NCBI RefSeq assembly: GCF_000016285.1
Contig: NC_011989.1
Location: forward strand, 1,181,001-1,245,000
Direction: 5' to 3'
Source: Allorhizobium ampelinum S4
GTDB lineage: Bacteria > Pseudomonadota > Alphaproteobacteria > Rhizobiales > Rhizobiaceae
Length of the DNA: 64,000 nt
The translations under genes were made by a program, and so were the position numbers. Every line of letters begins with the position of its first letter. The first letter of the stretch is position 1. Shown here piece by piece: positions 18,278 through 25,201 of the stretch. Below the pieces are notes generated by a model. That model saw only the letters and a program-made list of their open reading frames with translations, was not told the origin of the DNA and did not search any database.

Positions 18278-18691
18278 TCACCTGGCAAGTCTGCCTGTTC
18301 CTGGCTCAACGGTCTTTCCCGCATTGTCCTTGGTGCGGTCGGCGCTCATGACGAAGTCGGTACGGATAATCCGTTGCAACAAGACTTCTGAAATCGGCAT
18401 CAGGAATTTGACACCAGCCCTTGTGCCGTTGCGAAAAGCTTCGGCACAGCCAATGCGCGTAGCAATCCCTAGCACCTCCAGATAGTAATGGCTGCCAAGG
18501 CCGATACCCGTATCCAATTCGAGACCGGCGCCACCGCGAGAAATATCCAGCACCGTGGCGCTGCGCATGGTCACGCCGCTCAAACCTGCACGGACCGCCA
18601 TGATACGAGCCGGCCGACGAACCTGGTAACGGTCCCAGCGCCGCTCATACATTTCTGAAGTGACGGACGCTAGATGGGTTCCTTGCAGCAT
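18278..18691 (-). CDS. PilZ domain-containing protein
   Basis: 137-aa cytoplasmic protein consisting mainly of a PilZ domain, a cyclic-di-GMP receptor fold. The binding signature is present as RRWDRYQVRRPARI (RxxxR) at about 16-29 and VLDISRGGAGLEL (D-x-S-x-x-G) at about 47-59. The ATG at 18691 has GAGGAGA at 6 nt. No effector domain is attached, so it would act by protein contact. A second, more diverged protein of similar size lies 170 nt upstream on the same strand. Targets are unknown. Confidence 0.82.
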   Translation of the reverse strand: MLQGTHLASVTSEMYERRWDRYQVRRPARIMAVRAGLSGVTMRSATVLDISRGGAGLELDTGIGLGSHYYLEVLGIATRIGCAEAFRNGTRAGVKFLMPISEVLLQRIIRTDFVMSADRTKDNAGKTVEPGTGRLAR

Positions 18692-18861
18692 GATCTCTCC
18701 TCGGTTGTGCTCGTTGTCAGGAGAAGTTTGCCGCAATGGCATTTCAGAGCGTTGAATCTATTCCATCAAATTTGAGCGATTGGACTAATTTTAAAACCAA
18801 AACGAGAGTTTTTAAAGAAACGCAACTCAATCTCAAGTCCAACCTGTGTTAGTCTGTGCCA

Positions 18862-19215
18862 TTACGGCCCAAATTCGAATGAGAGCTTTACGACATGATG
18901 AAGGAATTCGGGATCGATCAGCATGTTGAAGCTCACCACTGCCGTCTCTTGTTCGCGGCGCATCAAGGTACAGCCGATCTCGTCGCGAATGCCTAGAATT
19001 TCGAGAAAGAAGTTTTTCGGCACGGGTAGCATGCGGCTGACTTCGAGTTCCGCACCTTGCAGAGAGATTTTGCGGATCAGGCAGCGTACCGTGGTTTTGG
19101 TGCTGAGATGATGGCCCACAAAGATGATTTTGCCAGGTCGGTCAATGCCGAACTTCTTATAGACAAGGTCCCGCGGAATGTCCTTTTTTGCATCGAGAAT
19201 GTTCTGCAGGGGCAT
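18862..19215 (-). CDS. PilZ-like protein, binding motif degenerate
   Basis: 117-aa protein resembling its neighbour in length and in the second half of the fold: RCLIRKISLQGAELEV parallels the D-x-S-x-x-G strand, and FFLEILGIRDEIGCTLMRRE parallels YYLEVLGIATRIGCAEAFRN of the protein at 18278. The arginine motif is not recognisable, so cyclic-di-GMP binding may be lost. The ATG at 19215 has AAGGA at 9 nt. Likely an ancient duplicate of the adjacent PilZ gene; function unknown. Confidence 0.68.
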   Translation of the reverse strand: MPLQNILDAKKDIPRDLVYKKFGIDRPGKIIFVGHHLSTKTTVRCLIRKISLQGAELEVSRMLPVPKNFFLEILGIRDEIGCTLMRREQETAVVSFNMLIDPEFLHHVVKLSFEFGP

Positions 19216-19502
19216 GACACCGGTCCTTCTTCTCCTTCTTGATATCCCAGTTTAACGCAGTTTTCCTAATTGTTTGCCTCATCTTATCGGTAAAATTGTC
19301 GAGCCTGACGAACTGCGAACTCTCTTCTGATCCGTCTAAGGTGAGGATATGGCCGAACTTCTGAATCCGGCATTATTACATCCAGGCGTGGCAACCGAAC
19401 TTGACGGGTTGGCATCCGGTATTTACCCGTTGATGAGAATGGTTATCGCGCTGACCGCCGCATTTTCCGGCAAAGAATTCGCGATTTTTCTGGAGGGATG
19501 GC

Positions 19503-20720
19503 GTGGAAAATTCATTGGTGATTGTCGGCGCAGGGCAGGCCGGTTTTTCTGTTGCGTCAAAACTACGGGCACTGAACGACCAACGACCGATTACCATGAT
19601 TTGCCTTGCGCCGGAATTACCCTATCAGCGCCCACCGCTTTCAAAAAAATATCTGATCGGTGAAATGAGTTTTGATCGACTGCTGTTGCGGCCCGCCCAA
19701 TGGTACGATGAAAACGCGATCACAATGCGCCTTTCCAGTTGGGTGGAGGAAATTGATCGACCGAAAAAGCTGCTTCGGCTTCAGGACGGTTCATCACTTT
19801 CCTATGACACGCTCGTGCTTGCCACCGGTTCGACGCCGCGCGGATTGCCGCAGGAAATTGGCGGCAATCTGGCTGGTGTCTACACGATCCGCAACAAGGC
19901 CGATGCTGACCGCCTGGCTGAGGTGATGAAACCAGGGCGGCGGCTGTTGATCATAGGGGGCGGCTATATTGGCCTGGAGGCTGCTGCCGTGGCGCGCCAT
20001 CTCGGCCTTGAGGTCACTGTGATCGAAATGGCCGACCGCATTCTTGCGCGTGTTGCTGCAAAGGAGACTGCCGATTTCATACGTGCCGTTCACCAGGGCC
20101 ATGGCGTGATGATTCGCGAAAACATGGGCTTGAAACGCCTGCTGGGTAAGAATGATATCGTGACCGCAGCCGAGCTTTCAGATGGCAGCAGGCTTGATGT
20201 CGATCTGGTGATCGTCGGTATCGGCGCTACCGCCAATGACGGATTGGCACGCAACGCCGGACTGAATGTACAGAATGGCATTATTGTCGACAGCTATGCC
20301 CGGACATCCGATCCTAACATATTCGCCGCAGGCGATTGCGCGCTGCTTCCTTGGGGTGAGGGGGCTGTCCGGCTGGAATCAGTTCAGAATGCCGTCGATC
20401 AAGGGGAAGCCATCGCCATGGTACTCGCAGGTGGGACAACGCCCTACACGCCAAAACCATGGTTCTGGTCGGATCAATACGATCTGAAACTGCAAATCGC
20501 CGGGCTTAACTTGGGCTATGACGAGACGATTATAAGACCGGGCATGCGCGAGGGTAGCCTGTCCGTCTGGTATTATCGCCAGGACCGTTTCCTTGCGGTC
20601 GATGCCATCAATGATGCCAAGGCCTATGTCACGGCCAAAAAGCTTCTGGAAGCCGGCGGGTCCGCCGATAAGGCAATCATTGGTAATCCGCAGGAAGATT
20701 TAAAGCAGTTGCTGGCCTGA
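19503..20720 (+). CDS. FAD-dependent ferredoxin/putidaredoxin reductase-type oxidoreductase
   Basis: 405-aa flavoprotein with two Rossmann motifs: FAD-binding VIVGAGQAGFSVASKLR at the N-terminus and NAD(P)H-binding LLIIGGGYIGLEAAAVAR near residue 145, plus the second FAD contact DPNIFAAGDCA near 275 and a reductase C-domain (KPWFWSDQYDLKLQIAG). It would pass electrons from NAD(P)H to a 2Fe-2S ferredoxin, as in rhodocoxin or putidaredoxin reductases. The start is a GTG at 19503 with GGAGG at about 8 nt. No ferredoxin or P450 partner is adjacent, so its electron acceptor is unknown. Confidence 0.92.
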   Translation: MENSLVIVGAGQAGFSVASKLRALNDQRPITMICLAPELPYQRPPLSKKYLIGEMSFDRLLLRPAQWYDENAITMRLSSWVEEIDRPKKLLRLQDGSSLSYDTLVLATGSTPRGLPQEIGGNLAGVYTIRNKADADRLAEVMKPGRRLLIIGGGYIGLEAAAVARHLGLEVTVIEMADRILARVAAKETADFIRAVHQGHGVMIRENMGLKRLLGKNDIVTAAELSDGSRLDVDLVIVGIGATANDGLARNAGLNVQNGIIVDSYARTSDPNIFAAGDCALLPWGEGAVRLESVQNAVDQGEAIAMVLAGGTTPYTPKPWFWSDQYDLKLQIAGLNLGYDETIIRPGMREGSLSVWYYRQDRFLAVDAINDAKAYVTAKKLLEAGGSADKAIIGNPQEDLKQLLA

Positions 20721-20857
20721 TCCAGCGCTGACGAAATAGCTCTCGGGGCCATTTTAAAGCACCTCAGGCCCTTGAGGCGTGGAAGCATCTGCATCTCGTT
20801 CAAAGCGACAATGCGTGAGTATTCGCGCCTTGATATAAGGCCAGCCAAATTCTCTCA

Positions 20858-20898
20858 GGAAGAGTGAAACCGGTTTTCCCGAAAAGACAAACGACAAC
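20858..20898. repeat. Copy of an intergenic repeat element (degenerate)
   Basis: The stretch resembles the one at 29072: both contain a run of about 20 nt reading roughly GGTTTTCCCGAAAAGACAAA followed by a region that in the other copy folds into a long hairpin. Here the hairpin part (about 20908-20930) has decayed. It lies in the 395-nt gap between the flavoprotein and the porin terminator; no gene is seen in that gap. Confidence 0.6.
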
Positions 20899-21058
20899 AC
20901 AAGACGGGAGAGTTTGTATGGTTCAGCCGAAAGACCCCAGACAATTCTAGAACCCAATCCTTCGAACCCAGTCCTATAAGAGAGGATTATGGGCAATAAG
21001 CGCAATCGAGCTTTATATCCAACACTTCTTGCGAGATTGCGCCTCGCATCAAGGCAAT

Positions 21059-21086
21059 AAAAAACCTCCGGGCGTAAACCCGGAGG
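21059..21086 (-). terminator. Rho-independent terminator of the downstream porin
   Basis: On the minus strand CCTCCGGG and CCCGGAGG (21065-21086) form a perfect 8-bp stem with a 6-nt loop, followed by six T (complement of 21059-21064). It starts 30 nt after the porin stop. Confidence 0.88.
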
Positions 21087-21115
21087 CAATTGTCAACTGA
21101 AGATCAACAATCAGA

Positions 21116-22150
21116 TCAGAACTTGCGTTCCAGACGAACAAAGCCCGTCCAAACGTCGTCGTTGCCATCCCAATCGTGGTCCTGGTACTGAGCCGAAACC
21201 TTAGTGGTCAGGCCTTCAGCCAGCTTGTAGTCAACCGTCAGACCAGCTCTCCAGATGTCGCGACCGAAGTAATCGCCATCGGTGTCAACCTGAGTTTCGC
21301 CCCAGTACTGAACGCCAGGAGTCAGGCTCAACTTGTCAGTGATCTTTGCAGCGTACTGAGCAGCAACAGTCCACTTGCTGAGGTCGTAATAGGTGCTTGC
21401 GCCGGTCGAGTAGATCGCAGCGATACCGAATTCGCCAGGACCAACTTCAGCTGTTGCCAAGCCGCGGACTGCACCATTGCTGGTTGCGAAGTCCCAAGAA
21501 CCGAGCAGGTTTGCGGTAACCGGACCGTAGGTCGTGCCGATCTGAGCTTCAAGACCAACGCGGTTGTTCTTGCTGTACGGATCCGAGCCAGCAGCCGGAG
21601 TACGGCTGTAGTAACCCGTCAGTTCGTCAACCGAACCGTATACGAAGAAATTGTCAGCCTTGTACTTGTAAGCAATCGAGTTCAGACGGTTCGAACCGAT
21701 ATCGTCGGTTTCGCCGGACAGATCGCTATCCCAAGGATTGTAGAAGGAACCAACCTGGAAGCCAGCAACAGTGATGAAGGCTTCGTCGAGTTCGAGGCTG
21801 CCGCCGTTTTCATCAGCCCAGGTGCGGACCGTGATGGTGGAGCCGATTGTGCCGAGTTCGGAATCGTTCTTGGCATCAAAAGTAACGAGGCCACGCGTAC
21901 GAGCGTTCCAGTTACGATCATCGCCCAGGCTGTTGTTGCTTGCGCCCTGAACTTCAAAACGAACGTAGCCGCTCATCTTCAAGCAGGTTTCAGTGCCGGG
22001 GATGTAGAAGTAGCCAGTGCCGAAAGCATCGCAAACGCGGACGTATTCAGCAGGTTCAGGGGCAGCGGCAACAATGGCGTCAGCAGCCTGTGCGCCAGAT
22101 ACTGCTGCGAGAGCCGCAGCGGAGCCGAGAAGAAGGCCCTTAATATTCAT
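21116..22150 (-). CDS. RopA-type outer membrane porin (Porin_2 family), copy 2
   Basis: 344-aa outer membrane beta-barrel for passive diffusion of small solutes. It has a signal peptide (MNIKGLLLGSAAALAAVSGA, cleavage after QA), the alphaproteobacterial start AEYVRVCDAFGTGYFYIPGT with two cysteines, alternating beta strands throughout, and the C-terminal aromatic residue (LERKF) needed for barrel assembly. The ATG at 22150 has GGAGA 6 nt upstream. It is a close paralogue of the porin just upstream; the two share nearly identical first 50 residues and diverge in the loops. A strong terminator follows. Confidence 0.95.
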   Translation of the reverse strand: MNIKGLLLGSAAALAAVSGAQAADAIVAAAPEPAEYVRVCDAFGTGYFYIPGTETCLKMSGYVRFEVQGASNNSLGDDRNWNARTRGLVTFDAKNDSELGTIGSTITVRTWADENGGSLELDEAFITVAGFQVGSFYNPWDSDLSGETDDIGSNRLNSIAYKYKADNFFVYGSVDELTGYYSRTPAAGSDPYSKNNRVGLEAQIGTTYGPVTANLLGSWDFATSNGAVRGLATAEVGPGEFGIAAIYSTGASTYYDLSKWTVAAQYAAKITDKLSLTPGVQYWGETQVDTDGDYFGRDIWRAGLTVDYKLAEGLTTKVSAQYQDHDWDGNDDVWTGFVRLERKF

Positions 22151-22230
22151 TTTTGATCTCCAGTTTGTCGTTTAGGAAATAGAGATATGCTCTCTATGAA
22201 CCGCTCTTGTTGTTTGCCCCCCGGCATACT

Positions 22231-22262
22231 GACTAGGCCCCGAATTCCAACGGGGCCTAGTC
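22231..22262. other. Strong hairpin between the two porin genes
   Basis: GACTAGGCCCCG (22231-22242) and CGGGGCCTAGTC (22251-22262) form a perfect 12-bp stem with an 8-nt loop, 24 nt after the stop of the first porin. Neither strand has a T tract after it, so it is either a factor-assisted terminator or an mRNA-stabilising 3' hairpin for the upstream porin. Confidence 0.65.
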
Positions 22263-22286
22263 TTAGTCTTATCTCCTAAGAGATAA

Positions 22287-23333
22287 TTAGAACGAACGCT
22301 GCAAGCGAACGAAGCCAGACCATACGTCGTCGCTGTTGCTCCAGGCATGATCCTGGTACTGAGCGGAAACCTTGGTTGTCAAGCCTTCAGCCAGCTTATA
22401 GTCCAGCGTCAAGCCACCCTTCCAGATGTCACGGCCGGTGTAATCGCCGCTGCCGTCAACCTGGGTGTTAGCGAAGTACTGAACGCCAGGAGTCAGGGTC
22501 AGCTTGTCGGTGATCTTTGCTGCGTATTCGGCAGCAACAGTCCACTCAGCCTTGTCGTAGTAAGCGGAAACGCCGGTCGAGTACAGGCCAGCGACGCCGA
22601 GGACGCCAGGACCGAGGTTTGCGGTTGCGAGCAGACGAACAGCGCCGTCGTTAGCAACTGCGTCCCAGCCACCCAGCAGGGTTGCTGTTACTGGACCGAA
22701 AGAACCGCCAACCTGGCCTTCAATGCCAACGCGCTTGTTCTGGCCGTAAGCATCAGCCTGGCTGAGGTCACGCGAACGGCTGTAGTAGCCGGTCAGTTCG
22801 TCGACAGCGATGCCAGCGAAGAAGGTGTCGGACTTGTAGTTGTAAGCGATCGAGTTCAGACGGTTCGAGCCGAGGTCGTCGGTTTCGCCGGAGAGACCCG
22901 TATCGAAGTAGTTGTAGAATTCACCGATCTGGAAGCCAGCAACAGTGATGAAGGCTTCGTCCAGCTCGAGGCTGCCGCCGTTTTCATCAGCCCAGGTGCG
23001 GACAGTGATGGTGGAACCGATCGTGCCGATTTCAGAGTCGTTCTTGGCGTCGAAAGTGACGAGGCCACGAGTACGAGCGTTCCAGTCGCGGTTACCCGAC
23101 CAGGACGAGTCGCCGTCGTTGCTGTTGCCCTGAACTTCGAAACGGACATAGCCCTTAACGCGAAGGCAGGTTTCGGTGCCGGGGATGTAGAAGTAGCCAG
23201 TGCCGAAGGCGTCGCAAACGCGGACGTATTCAGCTGGTTCCGGAGCAGCAGCAACGATAGCGTCTGCTGCCTGGGCGCCGGATACTGCTGCGAGAGCCGC
23301 AGCGGAGCCGAGAAGAAGGCTCTTGATGTTCAT
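22287..23333 (-). CDS. RopA-type outer membrane porin (Porin_2 family), copy 1
   Basis: 348-aa paralogue of the next porin. Signal peptide MNIKSLLLGSAAALAAVSGA, then ADAIVAAAPEPAEYVRVCDA and the Cys-containing GTETCLRVKGYVRFEV, followed by a beta-barrel ending LQRSF. The ATG at 23333 has GGAGG at 6 nt. The main sequence differences from the other copy are in the loop segments around residues 50-60 and 165-190, as expected when duplicate porins acquire different surface loops or permeability. The long upstream region (775 nt to tRNA-Ser) leaves room for complex regulation. Confidence 0.95.
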   Translation of the reverse strand: MNIKSLLLGSAAALAAVSGAQAADAIVAAAPEPAEYVRVCDAFGTGYFYIPGTETCLRVKGYVRFEVQGNSNDGDSSWSGNRDWNARTRGLVTFDAKNDSEIGTIGSTITVRTWADENGGSLELDEAFITVAGFQIGEFYNYFDTGLSGETDDLGSNRLNSIAYNYKSDTFFAGIAVDELTGYYSRSRDLSQADAYGQNKRVGIEGQVGGSFGPVTATLLGGWDAVANDGAVRLLATANLGPGVLGVAGLYSTGVSAYYDKAEWTVAAEYAAKITDKLTLTPGVQYFANTQVDGSGDYTGRDIWKGGLTLDYKLAEGLTTKVSAQYQDHAWSNSDDVWSGFVRLQRSF

Positions 23334-23793
23334 AATGACCTCCAGTCAAGTTTCATTAGGGTCTGGGCTTGTTTGGCTGAAGGACAGCATTTCCTGCCCC
23401 CATTCCCGTTAACGTATGAAACGGACGATCCACCGCCTCGCTTCTGGATTTGAAAATACAAAACGCTGCCGCGCTTGCAATCGACAAACGGCAAACGGGG
23501 CGGTTTCGCCATAGCCTTCCCCGTTTGATGTTGCTGAAAGGACACAAAGCTATGGCTGAACCGGGGCATTTGTTTACTCTTTGTTAAGAAACGCTTTGAA
23601 AAACAAAGGCTAACGCCAACCGCCTGAAAACTGGCTTGAATTCCGACCTCATCCGAAATGCGGCAAATTCGGGCGATTCGATGCCTACGGGTGCTATTTC
23701 AAGCCGATCTGCAGCAGAGTCGCTTCAAGGTGAGGCGATGTTTTCAACAGCCTCTCCGGCAGGCAGTGTAGCAAAATCGGACTGAGGACAGCC

Positions 23794-23832
23794 AGAATCG
23801 GTAGCGATTCTATTTTAGAGCCTAGCGATTCT
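23794..23832. promoter_or_regulatory. Inverted repeat plus direct repeat, possible regulator site
   Basis: AGAATCG-GTAG-CGATTCT (23794-23811) is a perfect 7-bp inverted repeat. TAGCGATTCT inside it (23802-23811) recurs at 23823-23832, exactly 21 nt further on, two helical turns. The arrangement suggests sites for a regulator on one DNA face, but no factor is identified. Confidence 0.4.
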
Positions 23833-24070
23833 CTCAACCAATCGCGGTGTCGCTCTTTACCTGACGAGGTTCGCGCATGAGTCCACTTCTTACAGGGAGA
23901 GTATGCCCGTCTTCTTATAAGGGCAATTAAAGGCGATCAAAACGAGACAGAGCAGCGTGGCCGCACGAGACGAGCATGCCGGAATTGTCCAGGCAGGCAC
24001 AGTGGTGCGCGGTTTGCTTTGTTTGTCATGAGGAAATGGCGCCTTTATCGTGGAAGTTGGCGAAAAGCGC

Positions 24071-24097
24071 TTGCAATCGAATCTACGACGACATAAT
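24071..24097 (+). promoter_or_regulatory. Candidate sigma-70 promoter of tRNA-Ser
   Basis: TTGCAA (24071-24076) and CATAAT (24092-24097) with a 15-nt spacer (16 if read as ATAATC) lie 11 nt before the tRNA. Spacing is slightly short, so this is a candidate only. Confidence 0.35.
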
Positions 24098-24108
24098 CAG
24101 ACCGCACC

Positions 24109-24198
24109 GGAGAGGTGGCCGAGTGGTCGAAGGCGCTCCCCTGCTAAGGGAGTATACCAGAGATGGTATCGTGGGTTCGAATCCCATCCTCTCCGCCA
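24109..24198 (+). tRNA. tRNA-Ser (anticodon GCT)
   Basis: A 90-nt class II tRNA that reads AGC and AGU serine codons. The acceptor arms GGAGAGG and CCTCTCC pair fully, followed by discriminator G and an encoded CCA ending at 24198. The anticodon stem CTCCC/GGGAG encloses the loop CTGCTAA with anticodon GCT. The long variable arm (TATACCAGAGATGGTATC) is typical of serine tRNAs, and the T-arm contains GGTTCGAATCC. Confidence 0.97.
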
Positions 24199-24271
24199 TC
24201 AAACAAACTTCCATTCAGTCATGTCATAACAATCGCAACGGCGCGCTGTTGTCGTTGAACGCGTGATCGTT

Positions 24272-25159
24272 TTACCTGCCGCTCAGGAACCGCTCGATCT
24301 CGTCTGCAAGCGGCATGAGGTGCAGCAAGGGCGCGTGGCCCTGGCCCTTGGCGATGACCAGGCTGGCCGATGGATGGCGAGCGATCATTGATTCGCTTGC
24401 CTGCTTCGATAGCAGTTGCGAATGCTCACCGCGAATGATCAGCAGGGGGAAGGGGGCCAGCGCCTCGTATTGCACCCATAGATCCGGGATGGGCTTGCTG
24501 AAATCGATGCTGGAGATTTGCGCGGCAATCGCGGGATCGTAGTCGGCGACGGGAATGCCGTTTTCGTCCCGGTAGAGTGCTTGCGCCATGTCTTCCCAGT
24601 CCTGCTGTTCCAGCACCGGAAACGTCAAGCCATGCACGGATTTGAGATAGGCGGGGCAATCGGCCCAGGTCCTTGGTCCGCCACCACTGCCCAAGTAATC
24701 ACGGATGGCGATCAGGCCCTCTTTTTCGAGAACCGGTCCCACATCGTTGAGAATCACGCGGCGAGTACGGCTTGAATGCATGACGGCCAGGAAGTGCAGC
24801 AGAAGCCCGCCTCTGGATGTGCCGATAAAATCCGCCTGAGCGATGGCCAGCTCATCCAGCGCTGCGACCACATCGGCCATTTCCGTCAAAAGATTGTAGT
24901 TCTTCGGGTCCGGATCTCGCCCAGAGCCGCCACGGCCGCGCGAATCGATGCAGATCACCCGTCTTCCGCCCGCAGCAAGCCGTTGCGCCAGGGGCGTGAA
25001 ATCACGGTGATTGCGGGTCAGGCCGGGCAGGCAGACGACCGGGGGCAGGGAGGCCAGATGAGTATCGCTGCTGGCTTGGTAATCGCGCACGAACAGTTGG
25101 ATACCGTCGGCGGCTGTAACCGTCCGGTCTTGAAAGGTCCCATTCTCCAGGTGTTGCAT
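24272..25159 (-). CDS. Alpha/beta-fold hydrolase
   Basis: 295-aa hydrolase of the esterase/haloperoxidase-like group. The fold is marked by the oxyanion segment VVCLPGLTRNHRDF, the RGRGGSGRDPDPKNY loop, the nucleophile elbow GTSRGG (catalytic Ser), and the final histidine in GQGHAPLLHL, with an acidic residue expected near LLIIRGEHSQLL. The ATG at 25159 has AGGAG at 8 nt; GTG codons further up are less likely. It follows the transglycosylase on the same strand, 42 nt downstream, so the two may be one transcript. Substrate unknown. Confidence 0.9.
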   Translation of the reverse strand: MQHLENGTFQDRTVTAADGIQLFVRDYQASSDTHLASLPPVVCLPGLTRNHRDFTPLAQRLAAGGRRVICIDSRGRGGSGRDPDPKNYNLLTEMADVVAALDELAIAQADFIGTSRGGLLLHFLAVMHSSRTRRVILNDVGPVLEKEGLIAIRDYLGSGGGPRTWADCPAYLKSVHGLTFPVLEQQDWEDMAQALYRDENGIPVADYDPAIAAQISSIDFSKPIPDLWVQYEALAPFPLLIIRGEHSQLLSKQASESMIARHPSASLVIAKGQGHAPLLHLMPLADEIERFLSGR

Positions 25160-25201
25160 GCCGTGAACTCCTGTTGTCGTCACCTTATCCACTATCAGCC
25201 G

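Larger units (their letters stand above)
23334..24108. other. Intergenic region between porin and tRNA-Ser
   Basis: About 775 nt with no credible protein gene: short open frames on both strands show no ribosome site or family. It holds the porin promoter and leader near 23334-23600, a dyad with a 21-nt-spaced direct repeat at 23794-23832 and the tRNA promoter near 24071. Confidence 0.5.

Noticed and set aside
19349..19663. A 104-codon plus-strand frame before the flavoprotein
   Set aside because: Overlaps the FAD-binding start of the flavoprotein in another frame and shows no family or good ribosome site.
21176..23453. Long plus-strand open frames opposite both porins
   Set aside because: They occur at the same place in both paralogues only because the porin genes are similar; no signal peptide or family.
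23976..24266. A 96-codon frame covering tRNA-Ser
   Set aside because: It runs through the tRNA gene; the tRNA structure is unambiguous.
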